Position numbers and translations under genes: made by a program | Assembly (NCBI RefSeq): GCF_030732865.1 | Contig: NZ_JASHKB010000004.1 | Location: 1-64,000, forward strand | From: Roseitalea sp. MMSF_3546 | GTDB taxonomy: Bacteria; Pseudomonadota; Alphaproteobacteria; Rhizobiales; Rhizobiaceae | Direction: 5' to 3' | DNA length: 64,000 nt | Notes under the pieces: generated by a model | Databases searched by the model: none | What the model was told of the DNA's origin: nothing | What the model saw: the letters and a program-made list of their open reading frames with translations, nothing else | Shown here: positions 15,289 through 24,721 of the stretch, one piece after another | Layout of the letters: each line of letters opens with the position of its first letter | Position numbering within the stretch: the first letter of the stretch is position 1

Positions 15289-18200
15289 TCAAGTGCGCTC
15301 CTCAATGCACAAGCGAAGGGTCACGATCTCGTAGTTCCGCAGGGCGATACTGACATGTCCGTCTTCGATCAAAATGGGCTCCTCACCGGTCTCGAGGATA
15401 CTGCATCTTGATATGGCGGACACGGATGGATGCAGCGTCAGGTCCACGCGACCGCGCGTGTTATGGGCCTCAAAAAGCCGAACGATCAGGCCGTTGCCAT
15501 CTTCGGCGGGCTTCACCGTCTCGATAACGGCACGCGGGCTGTCACAGGCGACGATCGGCCCCCTGATCGCGCGGCCGCTACCAAAGCCCTTGAAGAACCG
15601 CGGCGGAAGGTTCAGTGCATAGGCCTCCTGCCGCACGGCCACGCGGGTATCGCCGACATGGGGCAGGAGCGCGTAGGTGAAACGATGCAGGCCCTGGTCG
15701 GCTATGGCGTCGGGCATCGTCGCCGACTTGATCAGCGACAGCCGCAGCACGTCGTCGCGCACGTCGTAGCCGTATTTGCAGTCGTTCAGCAGCGCCACGC
15801 CGAAATCGCCCTCGCTGAGATCGGCCCATTTCTGCGCCGGAACCTCGAACTGCGCGGCGTCCCAGCTGGTGTTGCGGTGCGTGGGCCGGTCGATCTGTCC
15901 CCATTGGATGTCGAACTCGGCCCTTGCGGCGCGGACCGCGACGGGGAAGGCCGCCTTCAGCAAGAGGTGCGTCTCGTGCCAGTCGACCTGTGTGTCAAAG
16001 TCGATCCGGGCAGAAAGGCGGGTCAGGCTGATCCGCTGGGTCAGGCGCGACTTGCGGAAGGCGCGGGTCAGCACGACCGTGCTGCGCAGGGGGCCGGTTT
16101 CGGAGATGGTCAGGCTGGTGAGACCGCCAACGACCTCGCCGCGATCCTCGAAGAAAATGTCGATGTCCCAGGCGTCCCAGCTGATGGGGCGGTCCTCGAA
16201 CAGCTCCAGCTTGTTGCCAAGCGCGCCGTCCTTCAGGACCTGGCGGCGGACGCGCTTGTCGAAAACCGAGACCAGCATTCCGTGCGGCCCGATCTCGACC
16301 CGCAGCTGTGCGTTTTCCAGCACGGCCCCGCCAGCGTCGGTGCGCATGGCGGTCACACCGGCCTCGACCTTCGCCGCGGCATCGGACGACTGCAAAACGC
16401 GGGTGGCCAGCCCCGGACGTTCGGGAAGCTCAACGAGCACCCCGTCCTCCACCGCCTGACACCGCAGCGCTACACCGTCCTCGGACACCGGACCTACACC
16501 TGCCGGCAGCAGGGCCAGGCGCGGGCCGGGCAGTGGCGCGCCGTCGAGCACGAGAAACGCCGCGTCCGGCGGTGCGAGTGCCGCCACCGCCCGGTCCAGC
16601 GCCGCCTCCGCCATAACGGTCAGCGTGGCGAAATCGCGCGCGGCGTCCTCGAAGACCTGCGGGACAGAGGTGCCGGTCAGGATATCGTGGAACTGCAGCG
16701 TGCAGAGCGTCTGCCAGGCCTCGGTCAGATCGTCGGGCGCCTGCCCCGCCAGCATCGCCAGCGCCATGGCAAGCTCGGTATCGTGCAAAAGCGCCTCGGC
16801 CTTGCGGTTGGCGCGCTTGATCCAGCCATTGCCGGTCAGCACGCCGCGATGGCCTTCGAGGTAGAACTCGCCCTGCCAGACCGGCAGCGCCGGGGCCTTC
16901 TCTTCCAAGGTCTCGAAGAACCGGCGGACCGTCGAGGGCAAAAGCTGCGGCGCGCCCGGCATGTCGCGATAGACCTTGGCCTTGCGGATCAGGCCGTCAG
17001 TGGGCCCGCCGCCGCCATCGCCGTAGCCATAGGCGATCAGCATGTCCTGCACCCGGTCCTTGACCGTGTTGCGGGTCCAGGTGCCGACGACTTCCTCGGC
17101 CGTCAGGTCGGACTTGTAGTTGGTGGGGAACGGCAGGTGCTGCACCTCGCGCGGGGTCGTCAGGAACTGCGCCAGCACGCGCGAGCCGTCGATCCCCTCC
17201 CACCAGGTAGTCGAGGCGGGCATCTGGTTGTACTGGTTCCAGTTCACCTTGTTGGTCACGAACCAGCGCAGCCCGGCCTGTTTCATCAGCTGCGGCAGGC
17301 AGGCGGGGAAGCCGAAGGTGTCGGGCAGCCACAGCACCGGCGTCTCGGCGCCTTCACCGAAACGGCTGTGGCAATAGCGGCGGGCCAGCAGGATCTGGCG
17401 CACCAGCGCCTCGGGCCCGGGCATGTTGGCGTCGGGCTCCACCCACATGCCGCCCAGCACTTCCCAGCGGCCTTCGGCGACGCGGGCACGGATGGCCTCG
17501 AAGATCTCGGGGTAATCCTGCTCGGTCCAGGCATAAAGCTGCGGCTGGGAATGCGAGAAACGGAATTCGGGATGCCGTTCCATCATGCGCAGCACGTTGG
17601 AATAGGTGCGCGCGTTCTTCTGCCGGATCTGCGCGACGGGCCACAGATAGGCCACGTCCATATGGGCGTGGCCGACGCCATGCAGGGTGATGTCGAGCGG
17701 CGGGCCGGCGGTCTTCAGCCCCTGCAGCAGCCGCTCGGTGGCCGGCCCGACCGAGGCGTGAAAGCCCTCTTCCATCGGGTCGCGGGTGTCGAGCGTCAGG
17801 AACGCCGCATCCAGCGCGGTGAGGATCGCGTGCTTTTCGGGGCGATTGTCGTGGTACTCGCCGGTCAGATCCAGCGCGGTCTCGGCCAGGGTGAGGAAGC
17901 GTTGCAATTCGCGGTCGAGGTCGATCACGAAACATCGCTTGAGAAACAGGCGCGAGCGGTCGGCGGGGTCGGGCGGCCAGCCCGTCAGGCCGGTCCAACC
18001 ATGCAAAAGCAACTCATGCGGCTGGCCATCGGCCAGCTCTGCCGGCAGTTCAACCGTGTGGTGGTAGCGGTCGGCCGAGGCATGCGCGCGCCCGTCGACA
18101 TAGAGCAGCGCCTCGGGGTGGGTGAAGATATCACCGGCCGCCCCCAATGGCAGGTGCAGCGCCGGGTTCTGCCAGCCGCGCGGTACGGTGAAGCGCGAAC

Positions 18201-18423
18201 GCAGCGCGAAATGCAGGTTCTGTTCGCCCCAATAGCTGTCCCAGTCCAGCAGGTCGCCCGGCGCCTTGCCCCGGCATAGCGACGTATCGGGCGTGACGGT
18301 GGCATCGCGCAGCGTTTCCAGGACGAACCGGTCGATGGGCACCCGTGCCCTGGCCACGCGCGGAGAGATCAGCCGCAGGCGCTGCGCGATCTTTTCGGCG
18401 GTCAGGCGCAGCCGGTGCGACAC
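15289..18423 (-). CDS. Alpha-mannosidase, glycoside hydrolase family 38
   Basis: This 1044-residue retaining alpha-mannosidase removes terminal alpha-linked mannose. The domains are an N-terminal beta-rich part (to about residue 240), the catalytic 7-stranded domain, the helical middle domain and the large C-terminal beta domain. ITLHGVGHAHMDVAYLWPVA (His252, Asp256) supplies the zinc ligands, and PVLWLPDTFGFPACLPQLMK holds Asp368, the expected nucleophile. No signal peptide is visible, so it works in the cytoplasm on imported sugars. The start is GTG, six bases after the ATPase stop, and probably translationally coupled. As the last gene of the PhyH-MBL-ABC operon it strongly suggests that the transported compound carries alpha-mannose. 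Confidence 0.95.
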   Translation of the reverse strand: MSHRLRLTAEKIAQRLRLISPRVARARVPIDRFVLETLRDATVTPDTSLCRGKAPGDLLDWDSYWGEQNLHFALRSRFTVPRGWQNPALHLPLGAAGDIFTHPEALLYVDGRAHASADRYHHTVELPAELADGQPHELLLHGWTGLTGWPPDPADRSRLFLKRCFVIDLDRELQRFLTLAETALDLTGEYHDNRPEKHAILTALDAAFLTLDTRDPMEEGFHASVGPATERLLQGLKTAGPPLDITLHGVGHAHMDVAYLWPVAQIRQKNARTYSNVLRMMERHPEFRFSHSQPQLYAWTEQDYPEIFEAIRARVAEGRWEVLGGMWVEPDANMPGPEALVRQILLARRYCHSRFGEGAETPVLWLPDTFGFPACLPQLMKQAGLRWFVTNKVNWNQYNQMPASTTWWEGIDGSRVLAQFLTTPREVQHLPFPTNYKSDLTAEEVVGTWTRNTVKDRVQDMLIAYGYGDGGGGPTDGLIRKAKVYRDMPGAPQLLPSTVRRFFETLEEKAPALPVWQGEFYLEGHRGVLTGNGWIKRANRKAEALLHDTELAMALAMLAGQAPDDLTEAWQTLCTLQFHDILTGTSVPQVFEDAARDFATLTVMAEAALDRAVAALAPPDAAFLVLDGAPLPGPRLALLPAGVGPVSEDGVALRCQAVEDGVLVELPERPGLATRVLQSSDAAAKVEAGVTAMRTDAGGAVLENAQLRVEIGPHGMLVSVFDKRVRRQVLKDGALGNKLELFEDRPISWDAWDIDIFFEDRGEVVGGLTSLTISETGPLRSTVVLTRAFRKSRLTQRISLTRLSARIDFDTQVDWHETHLLLKAAFPVAVRAARAEFDIQWGQIDRPTHRNTSWDAAQFEVPAQKWADLSEGDFGVALLNDCKYGYDVRDDVLRLSLIKSATMPDAIADQGLHRFTYALLPHVGDTRVAVRQEAYALNLPPRFFKGFGSGRAIRGPIVACDSPRAVIETVKPAEDGNGLIVRLFEAHNTRGRVDLTLHPSVSAISRCSILETGEEPILIEDGHVSIALRNYEIVTLRLCIEERT

Positions 18424-18429
18424 GTGGGG

Positions 18430-20166
18430 TCAGCCCTGGCTCAGCTCGAACCCGGGCACGGAGCCGCGATAGACGGTGTCCGGGCGGCGGTCGACCTCCG
18501 CCAGCTTGTCGAGCGCGGCGCGCGCGTCGTCGGCCGAGCCCCAGTCGCGGTCGAGCTCGGGCCAGGGGATCGAGTCGATCAGGAGCCGCGTATAGGCATG
18601 CTGCGGGTCGCCGATCACCTCCTTGGGCGGGCCGGCCTCGACCACGTGGCCCTTATAGAGCACCATGACGAAATCGCTGACATGGTAGGCGGTGGCCAGG
18701 TCATGGGTGATGTAGAGGATCGAGATCCCGTGCTGGTCCTTGAGATCGTGGATGTTCTTCAGGATCGTCGCACGCAGGCTGGCATCGACCATCGACACCG
18801 GCTCGTCCGCGATCAAGAGCTTGGGCGACAGCATCAGCGCGCGCGCCACGATCAGGCGCTGGCGCTGCCCGCCCGACAGTTGGTGCGGGTAGCGGTTGAG
18901 CACGGTTTCCGGCGCCAGCCCCACGGCGCGGCAGGCGTCCTCCATCGCCGCGCGGGTGTGGTCCGGACCTTCGCTGAGGCCAAAGCGCTCGAACGGGAAC
19001 TTCAGCGCGTGGTTCACCCGGTAGAAGGGATTGAAACAGGCGTAAGGGTCCTGGAACACCGCCTGCACGTCCTTGCGGAAGGCCAGCTTTTCCGCCGCGT
19101 GCTGGCGATAGACGTCCTGCCCCCTGAACAGCACCTCGCCGGTGCTGGGAGCGTTGAAGCCCAGCATCAGGCTGCCCATGGTGGATTTGCCCGACCCCGA
19201 CTGGCCGACGATCGAAATGATCTGCGGCACCGCCCCGTCCAGGCGGAAGCTCATCGGGTGCAGCGCGGTCACCGCGCCGTAACGCTTGGACACGCCCTTG
19301 AGCTCCAAGAGCGGCGTCGCGCTGTCCCCGCCGGCGGCCTTTGGGGCGGCGGACGGGTCCAGAAAGCTTTCGCCGCCGACCAGCGGCACCGAGGAGATCA
19401 GCTCCTTGGTATAGGGATGCCGTGGGTTTTCGATGATCTGCCGGGTCGGACCAAACTCGACCAGTTCCCCCTTTTTCAGCACCGCGATGTCGTCGACCGA
19501 CTGCGCCATCAGGCCCATGTCATGCCCGATCAGGATCAGCCCCGCGCCGATCTTGGCCTGGACCTCGCGCAGGGTCTGCATGACATGGCGCTGGGTGATG
19601 ACGTCGAGCGCGCTGGTGGGCTCGTCGGCGATGATGAGGTCGGGGTCGAGGCAGACGCCGATGGCGATGCAGACCCTCTGCTTCATCCCGCCCGACAGCT
19701 CGTGCGGAAAGAGCCGCCCGACAATCGTCGGGTCAAGGCCCACGCCCTCCAGCGCCGCGTCCGAGCGGCGCTGCAACTCCGCCTGGGTCACGGCCCCTTC
19801 ATGGGCGATGATACCGTCCCAGATCTGGTGCTCGACCCGCATCACCGGGTTGAGCGAGTTCATCGCGCCCTGCGGGATATAGGCAATCTTGCGCAGGCGC
19901 ACGCGGCGCATCTCTTCTTCGTTCAGCTTCAGGATGTCGGTCTTGCCCAGTGAATTCAGGTGGATCTCGCCCGCGCTGACAAAACCGGGGGCCGCCAGCA
20001 TGCGCATCGCGGCCAGCGCCGTCGTGGTCTTGCCGGATCCGGATTCGCCGATGAAGCCGATGCGCCGGCCCTGCGGCACCGACAGCGAGACATCGGTGAC
20101 GGCATGGACGACCCCGCGCGAGGTCGGAAAGTCGATGGAGACGTCTTTGATTTCGAGGACGGTCAT
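18430..20166 (-). CDS. Dipeptide/oligopeptide-type ABC transporter ATPase, tandem fusion
   Basis: The 578-residue fusion has two nucleotide-binding domains. Domain 1: [46 protein letters not shown]. Domain 2: GQSGSGKSTMGSLM, LSGGQRQRLIVARALMLSPK and LLIADEPVSMVD, with VSMVD in place of the common TSALD, a substitution seen in ATPases of oligosaccharide-type family 5 importers. It follows the DppC-type permease by four bases and is followed by the mannosidase by six. It probably energises uptake of a mannosylated oligosaccharide or glycoconjugate rather than a peptide, judged from the neighbour. Confidence 0.95.
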   Translation of the reverse strand: MTVLEIKDVSIDFPTSRGVVHAVTDVSLSVPQGRRIGFIGESGSGKTTTALAAMRMLAAPGFVSAGEIHLNSLGKTDILKLNEEEMRRVRLRKIAYIPQGAMNSLNPVMRVEHQIWDGIIAHEGAVTQAELQRRSDAALEGVGLDPTIVGRLFPHELSGGMKQRVCIAIGVCLDPDLIIADEPTSALDVITQRHVMQTLREVQAKIGAGLILIGHDMGLMAQSVDDIAVLKKGELVEFGPTRQIIENPRHPYTKELISSVPLVGGESFLDPSAAPKAAGGDSATPLLELKGVSKRYGAVTALHPMSFRLDGAVPQIISIVGQSGSGKSTMGSLMLGFNAPSTGEVLFRGQDVYRQHAAEKLAFRKDVQAVFQDPYACFNPFYRVNHALKFPFERFGLSEGPDHTRAAMEDACRAVGLAPETVLNRYPHQLSGGQRQRLIVARALMLSPKLLIADEPVSMVDASLRATILKNIHDLKDQHGISILYITHDLATAYHVSDFVMVLYKGHVVEAGPPKEVIGDPQHAYTRLLIDSIPWPELDRDWGSADDARAALDKLAEVDRRPDTVYRGSVPGFELSQG

Positions 20167-20170
20167 GCGC

Positions 20171-21142
20171 CTAGAGCCTCCTCAGCCGGGGGTTGGAGAC
20201 TTCGTCGAGGCCGAGATTGATCAAGAGAAGCCCGACGAACATCAGCGCCAGCAGGATCGTCGGAATGCCCCACCACCACCACATGTTCTGGATCAGCGCG
20301 CCGGAATTGATCGCGTCATAAATCACCCGGCCCAGCGTCGGCACCCGCTGCGGGCCAAGGCCCAGAACCTCCAGCCCGACCGCAGTGACGATGGAGGTGG
20401 TGACATTGGCGATGAAGGACCCGAAGAGATAGGGCACCAGGTTGGGCAGCATCTCGCGGAACATGATGTGCCCGGTCGAGGCGCCCGACAGGCGGGCCAT
20501 CTGCACGTAGCCCGACTCGCGCATCGACAAGACCTGCGCGCGGATCAGCCGGGTGGGCGATTGCCAGACGAAGCACGCGATCAGCATCGCCATCATCGTC
20601 AGCGTGATGTCGCCATAGGCCGCCTGGAACACCACCAGGATCAGAAGCGGCGGGATGGTAATCATCACGTCCGAGCTGACCCGGATCACGTCGTCCGTAC
20701 GCCCGCCCACGAAACCCGCGGTAAAACCCAGGAAAATGCCCAGCGACATCCCAATCACCGACGCCAGTACGCCCACGTAAAGCGAATTCGGCGCGCCCAC
20801 GATCAGCAGCGCCAGAATATCCTTGCCCGAGACATCGGTGCCCAGCGGATGCGCCAGGGTGCCGACCTGGCCGCGGATGTTTTCGATCCCGACAGGGGCC
20901 TGCCTCGGCATGCCCGAGCCGGTAAAGACCAGGTCCATGTCCCAGAACAGGCGGCCGAGGAGGCCCAGCGCGATGATCCCCAGAAGGATACTCACGCCTG
21001 TGATCAGCTTGGGATTGCGCCAGGGATTGTCGAACCGCCGCATCCGCCGAAGTTGCGCCTTCGTCAGGCCTGCGGTGTCCGGTGCGGCCGTCTCCGGGGC
21101 CGCGGCGCCGGTTTGCATCGAAGGGTCCGCCATGCCGCTCAC
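20171..21142 (-). CDS. ABC transporter permease, DppC type
   Basis: This 323-residue permease has a hydrophilic Ala/Thr-rich N-terminal leader of about 45 residues before the first helix (LITGVSILLGIIALGLLGRL). The HPLGTDVSGKDILALLIVGA block and the EAA loop (ESGYVQMARLSGASTGHIMF) identify the DppC subfamily. The C-terminus ends NLGLDEVSNPRLRRL. The start overlaps the stop of the DppB-type permease by four bases. Together with 21139-22146 it forms the membrane channel of importer two. Confidence 0.95.
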   Translation of the reverse strand: MSGMADPSMQTGAAAPETAAPDTAGLTKAQLRRMRRFDNPWRNPKLITGVSILLGIIALGLLGRLFWDMDLVFTGSGMPRQAPVGIENIRGQVGTLAHPLGTDVSGKDILALLIVGAPNSLYVGVLASVIGMSLGIFLGFTAGFVGGRTDDVIRVSSDVMITIPPLLILVVFQAAYGDITLTMMAMLIACFVWQSPTRLIRAQVLSMRESGYVQMARLSGASTGHIMFREMLPNLVPYLFGSFIANVTTSIVTAVGLEVLGLGPQRVPTLGRVIYDAINSGALIQNMWWWWGIPTILLALMFVGLLLINLGLDEVSNPRLRRL

Positions 21143-22146
21143 ATTTCATGCCGGATGCGGGGATCGATCAGCGGATAGATCAGATCGACGAGGAACACCG
21201 CCAGCGCCGTCATCAGGATGATCACGAAACTGACCCCCTGGATGACCGGGAAATCCTGATCGAGGATCGCGTCATAAAGAAGTTTGCCCATCCCCGGATA
21301 GGCAAAGATCCGTTCCACCAGAACCTGGCCCGCGACCAGCCCGCCGATCTGCAGCGCGAAGGCCGTGACCTGAGGCAGGATCGCGTTGCGGATCATGTAG
21401 CGGTACAGGATGTAGCGCGGGCGCAGCCCCTTGGCCTTGGCCAGGACCGAGTAATCCTCGCCCTGCACGGTGATCATCAGCCCGCGCATGCCGAGCGCCC
21501 AGAACCCGAAGGTGACGATGACGATCGAGAGCGCCGGCAGGAAGCCGTGGTGCAGAACCGAAACGATGAAATCCCAGTCCCAACCCGGCTCGACATTCAG
21601 CCCGTAGGCCCCGGTCAATGGGAACCAGCGCAGCTGTGTGGCGAAGACGTACATCAGCAAGAGCCCCGACAGGAGCGGCGGGATCGCGGTGAACACCATC
21701 GCCGAGGGGATCGCGACCTTCCAGATCTTCGGCGTGTTCTCCCAGACCATCAGCGCACCCAGCAGGTTGCCGATGATGAAGGTGACGATCAGCGAGATGA
21801 ACATCAGCCCCAGCGTCCAGGGCAGCGCGTTGCCGATCAGGCTCGCGACCGGCGTCGGGAAACTCGCCGTCGACAGGCCGAAATCGAATGTCAGAGTGTT
21901 CTTCAGATAGAGCAGGTATTGAACGATCATCGGCTGATCGAGACCGAAGCTCTGGCGCAACTGGGTCAGGATCGCGTCCGAGTTCTCGATCGATCCGCCG
22001 CCGGCGGCCATCCGTCCCAGCATCACGTCGACCGGGTCGACCGGGCTGAGGCGCGGAATGATCCAGATCAGCGTCGCCGCGATGAACACGGTCAACATGA
22101 AGGTGATCAGGCGGTTAATCAGGTAGGATACCGGGATTCGTCCCAT
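21139..22146 (-). CDS. ABC transporter permease, DppB type
   Basis: I start the 335-residue protein at MGRIPVSYLINRLITFMLTV, where the first helix begins. The longer frame to 22305 overlaps the binding-protein gene and has no family support. Characteristic parts are VFIAATLIWIIPRLSPVDPV, LRQSFGLDQPMIVQYLLYLK, the EAA loop VLAKAKGLRPRYILYRYMI and ERIFAYPGMGKLLYDAILDQ. The insertion GRMAAGGGSIENSDAILTQ before the LxxxFGLD motif is typical of DppB relatives that act on oligosaccharides. A strong hairpin at 22170-22197 precedes the gene. Confidence 0.94.
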   Translation of the reverse strand: MGRIPVSYLINRLITFMLTVFIAATLIWIIPRLSPVDPVDVMLGRMAAGGGSIENSDAILTQLRQSFGLDQPMIVQYLLYLKNTLTFDFGLSTASFPTPVASLIGNALPWTLGLMFISLIVTFIIGNLLGALMVWENTPKIWKVAIPSAMVFTAIPPLLSGLLLMYVFATQLRWFPLTGAYGLNVEPGWDWDFIVSVLHHGFLPALSIVIVTFGFWALGMRGLMITVQGEDYSVLAKAKGLRPRYILYRYMIRNAILPQVTAFALQIGGLVAGQVLVERIFAYPGMGKLLYDAILDQDFPVIQGVSFVIILMTALAVFLVDLIYPLIDPRIRHEM

Positions 22147-22169
22147 CGGCGCCTCCGCTCTTGGGGTGC

Positions 22170-22197
22170 GAGACGGGGCGCGCCGGCGCCCCGTCTC
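22170..22197 (-). promoter_or_regulatory. 12-bp perfect stem-loop between binding-protein and permease genes
   Basis: GAGACGGGGCGC (22170-22181) pairs perfectly with GCGCCCCGTCTC (22186-22197) over a four-base loop. It lies 17 bases after the binding-protein stop and before the permease start. In the direction of transcription no U-run follows. The likely role is a 3'-end stabiliser or partial terminator that makes binding protein more abundant than permease. Confidence 0.8.
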
Positions 22198-22214
22198 GGT
22201 TGCAGGACGATCGA

Positions 22215-23954
22215 TCACTCGGCCTTGGTCAGATTGTGGATGATCTGATGCGCCGAGTTCCAGTGGAAGAACGGGTGATTGTAGTAGTTGTCGTTGGTCG
22301 GCCACCCCTCCCAGTAGGTCGTGTTGAACGGCATCAGCTTGAATGCCTGCACGAGCGGGATGAACGGCATCTCGGCGTCGAGATACTGGTAGGCTTCGGC
22401 CACCATGTCCGGGATCTCGGGCGCGCCCAGCGGCATCGTCGCCATGGCGTCCACGATCTCGGAATACGCTTTGGCGCCTTCGCTGTCCCAGCGCGCGGTG
22501 TTGTTGAAGCCGGGGCTGCGCTCGCCCACCGGGACCACGTCCTTGACCGTGTAACGGCCCATCGAGGCCCAGGGCTCGTTCACCGACCCACAGGAAAGCC
22601 AGCTGTAGGACATGGTGTAATTGCCGAAGGGCAGCACCTCACCCCAGAACACGCCGTTTTCCACCGGCACCGCGCGGGCGTCGATGCCGGCGCGCTGCAA
22701 TTGCTCGACGACCATGTCGATGGTGCGGGTGTATTCGGTAGAGGCGGAGTTAACGTGGATTTCGACGGCCAGCGTCTCGCCGTCCTTTTCGTAGTAGTCG
22801 CCGTTGCGGGTCCAGCCCTCGGCCTCGATCAGCGCCTGGCCGGCCGCGACATCGGCCGTCGGCGACAGCCCGTGGCCGGCCTCGACCACGGCGTCGATGA
22901 AGGGCGCCATCGAGCCGTATTGCGCGAACATCGTAACCGACGGTGTGGTGGCGCCTTCGGCGGCGATGTTCACGATCTGCGTACGGTCGATGATATGGGC
23001 AACGGCGTTGCGCATATTGGGGCTGTCCCAGGGCGCGACGGTGGTGTTGATCTCCAGCTGGCGCGCACAGGGGTCGGCCACGGCATAGGGGTAGTCCTCG
23101 AACCAGGCGATGGCGTTGGGATTCTGCGCCCGGATCGCCTCGAAGGTGCCGACCGAGAGGTTCTGCGCCGCATCGAGCTGGTTGCCCGCCAAAAGCTGCG
23201 CGCGGCTCTCTTCGCCGCCCGACTCAAGGAAGACCACCCGCTCGGGTTCCGGCAGGTCCATGAACCCGGTCTCGACGCCCCACCAGTCGTCGTCGCGATC
23301 CCAGATCGCCCGGTTCGACGCAGCGGAGGTGAAGGTGTAGGGGCCAGTGCCGATCGGCGGATTGAAGGTAAAGGTCGCGGGGTCCGCGGCCGCGGACCAG
23401 ACATGCTCGGGCATGATAAGGAAGCTGCCGAAGATCCTGACCCCGAAATTCTCGACCACGAAGCGTGGGTTGGGCGCGTTCAGGGTGAACTTGACGGTCA
23501 GGTCGTCGATCTTCTCGACGCTGGCCACCTGGCCGCGCAGGGTCGAGACCTCGCGCGCGTTCAGCTCTTCGTTCTCCAGCGCCATATTGACGGTGAAGAC
23601 CACATCGTCGGCATTGAACGCCTCGCCATCGGACCAGGTCACGCCGTCGCGCAGGGTGATGGTGAACTCGGTGGAGTCCGCATTGCCTTCGGCGCCGGTC
23701 GCAAGCCAGGGGTCCAGATCGCCCGTACCGTAGTTCAGGATGAAGAGCGGCTCCCACATCGCCTGGTGCGCGCCGTGCATGCGGCGGATGCCGGTACCGT
23801 CGGTCATCCAGTTGAAATTCCCGGGATCGCGGATCGTGCGGTCGAGATCGAAGATCACCGTGTCCTCACGCGCCACATCCTGTGCGGCGGCTGCGCCGGG
23901 CAGGGCAAGCGCCAGCGCAGCGGTTGCGAGAAGCAGTCGTCTTGTCGGGTTCAT
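22215..23954 (-). CDS. ABC transporter substrate-binding protein, family 5 (probable oligosaccharide type)
   Basis: This 579-residue periplasmic protein has a clean Sec signal (MNPTRRLLLATAALALALPG ending AAAAQ) and a strong GGGAGGAAA ribosome-binding site. Family 5 features are FTITLRDGVTWSDGEAFNAD followed by DVVFTVNMALENEELNA, the PPIGTGPYTFTSAASNRAIW strand and the NMRNAVAHIIDRTQIVNIAA block. Length and the long aromatic-rich lobe (WGVETGFMDLPEPERVVFLE, DPWASMGRYTVKDVVPVG) resemble oligosaccharide-binding members more than dipeptide-binding ones. Its operon ends in an alpha-mannosidase, so an alpha-mannoside is the best guess for the ligand. It is 74 bases downstream of the MBL-fold gene. 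Confidence 0.92.
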   Translation of the reverse strand: MNPTRRLLLATAALALALPGAAAAQDVAREDTVIFDLDRTIRDPGNFNWMTDGTGIRRMHGAHQAMWEPLFILNYGTGDLDPWLATGAEGNADSTEFTITLRDGVTWSDGEAFNADDVVFTVNMALENEELNAREVSTLRGQVASVEKIDDLTVKFTLNAPNPRFVVENFGVRIFGSFLIMPEHVWSAAADPATFTFNPPIGTGPYTFTSAASNRAIWDRDDDWWGVETGFMDLPEPERVVFLESGGEESRAQLLAGNQLDAAQNLSVGTFEAIRAQNPNAIAWFEDYPYAVADPCARQLEINTTVAPWDSPNMRNAVAHIIDRTQIVNIAAEGATTPSVTMFAQYGSMAPFIDAVVEAGHGLSPTADVAAGQALIEAEGWTRNGDYYEKDGETLAVEIHVNSASTEYTRTIDMVVEQLQRAGIDARAVPVENGVFWGEVLPFGNYTMSYSWLSCGSVNEPWASMGRYTVKDVVPVGERSPGFNNTARWDSEGAKAYSEIVDAMATMPLGAPEIPDMVAEAYQYLDAEMPFIPLVQAFKLMPFNTTYWEGWPTNDNYYNHPFFHWNSAHQIIHNLTKAE

Positions 23955-24028
23955 GTGTTTCCTCCCTTCGAGTTCTTGTTTGTCTGCCGCGGTGCTCCAC
24001 GGTCGTTTTCAACTTATAATTGTTCGCT

Positions 24029-24709
24029 TTATCGCTTGTAATCCATGACGAGTACGCGGGTCTTGTCGCCCAGATCCGACCGGGACAGTTCAACGGTATG
24101 GGCACAGGCGAATTCCACCTGTTCGTCCTTGAAATGCGCCAGAAAACTGTCGATCCACATCGTGTTGCGCGGGCGGTAGGTCAGCGTGCGGAAATGCATC
24201 GGGATGATCAGCCGCGGCCGGACCCGGTGCACCATCTCCATCAGGTCGGGCAATTCGATGGTCAGATAACCGCCGGCCAGCGCCAGCAGCACGTCCACGT
24301 CTTCGAAGAAGGCCTGCTGCGCACGCGTCAGCGGGTTCCCCACATCGCCCATATGCGCGACCTTAAGCCCGTCGAGCTCGAAGCGGTACATGCCGTTCTG
24401 CCCCGGCACGGCGTGCTCGGGGTGGTGATCCCACTCCGCCGCCTCGATGGCACGCACCTGAAGCCCCGCCGCCACGGCACTGCCGCCCTGCTGCGCCGCG
24501 GTCAGCGCGTTCAGCACCTCCGGGTCGCCCGGGATCAGGTCCGCGCGGCAATGGGCATCGTCATCGTCCGACGAGATGATCACCAGGTCCGCGGTCTCCT
24601 GGATCGGCGCATAGCCCACGCCTTCGGGCGTGTAGGGATCGGTGATCACCGACCATCCGGTGCTGTCGGTCAGCTTGAACGCCGCGTGGCCGAACCAGGT
24701 GATCTGCAT
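24029..24709 (-). CDS. MBL-fold metallo-hydrolase-like protein (UlaG/UPF0173-related) with altered metal motif
   Basis: The 226-residue product begins MQITWFGHAAFKLTDSTGWS, the opening of UlaG/UPF0173-type metallo-beta-lactamase-fold proteins, and has later matches KVAHMGDVGNPLT and RLIIPMHFRTL. The HxHxDH zinc motif expected after strand 5 reads ISSDDDDAHCRADL, so two or more usual His ligands are missing. It may bind metal differently or have another role. It follows the PhyH gene by 12 bases and precedes the binding-protein gene. If active, a lactone or phosphodiester-like bond of the imported compound would be a plausible target, but this is a guess. Confidence 0.85.
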   Translation of the reverse strand: MQITWFGHAAFKLTDSTGWSVITDPYTPEGVGYAPIQETADLVIISSDDDDAHCRADLIPGDPEVLNALTAAQQGGSAVAAGLQVRAIEAAEWDHHPEHAVPGQNGMYRFELDGLKVAHMGDVGNPLTRAQQAFFEDVDVLLALAGGYLTIELPDLMEMVHRVRPRLIIPMHFRTLTYRPRNTMWIDSFLAHFKDEQVEFACAHTVELSRSDLGDKTRVLVMDYKR

Positions 24710-24721
24710 GCCCGGCGCCCG

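Noticed and set aside
15430-18279. Long plus-strand open frame of 949 codons opposite the mannosidase gene
   Set aside because: It is the antisense shadow of a clear GH38 gene in GC-rich DNA, with Arg/Gly/Gln/His-rich composition and no family match.
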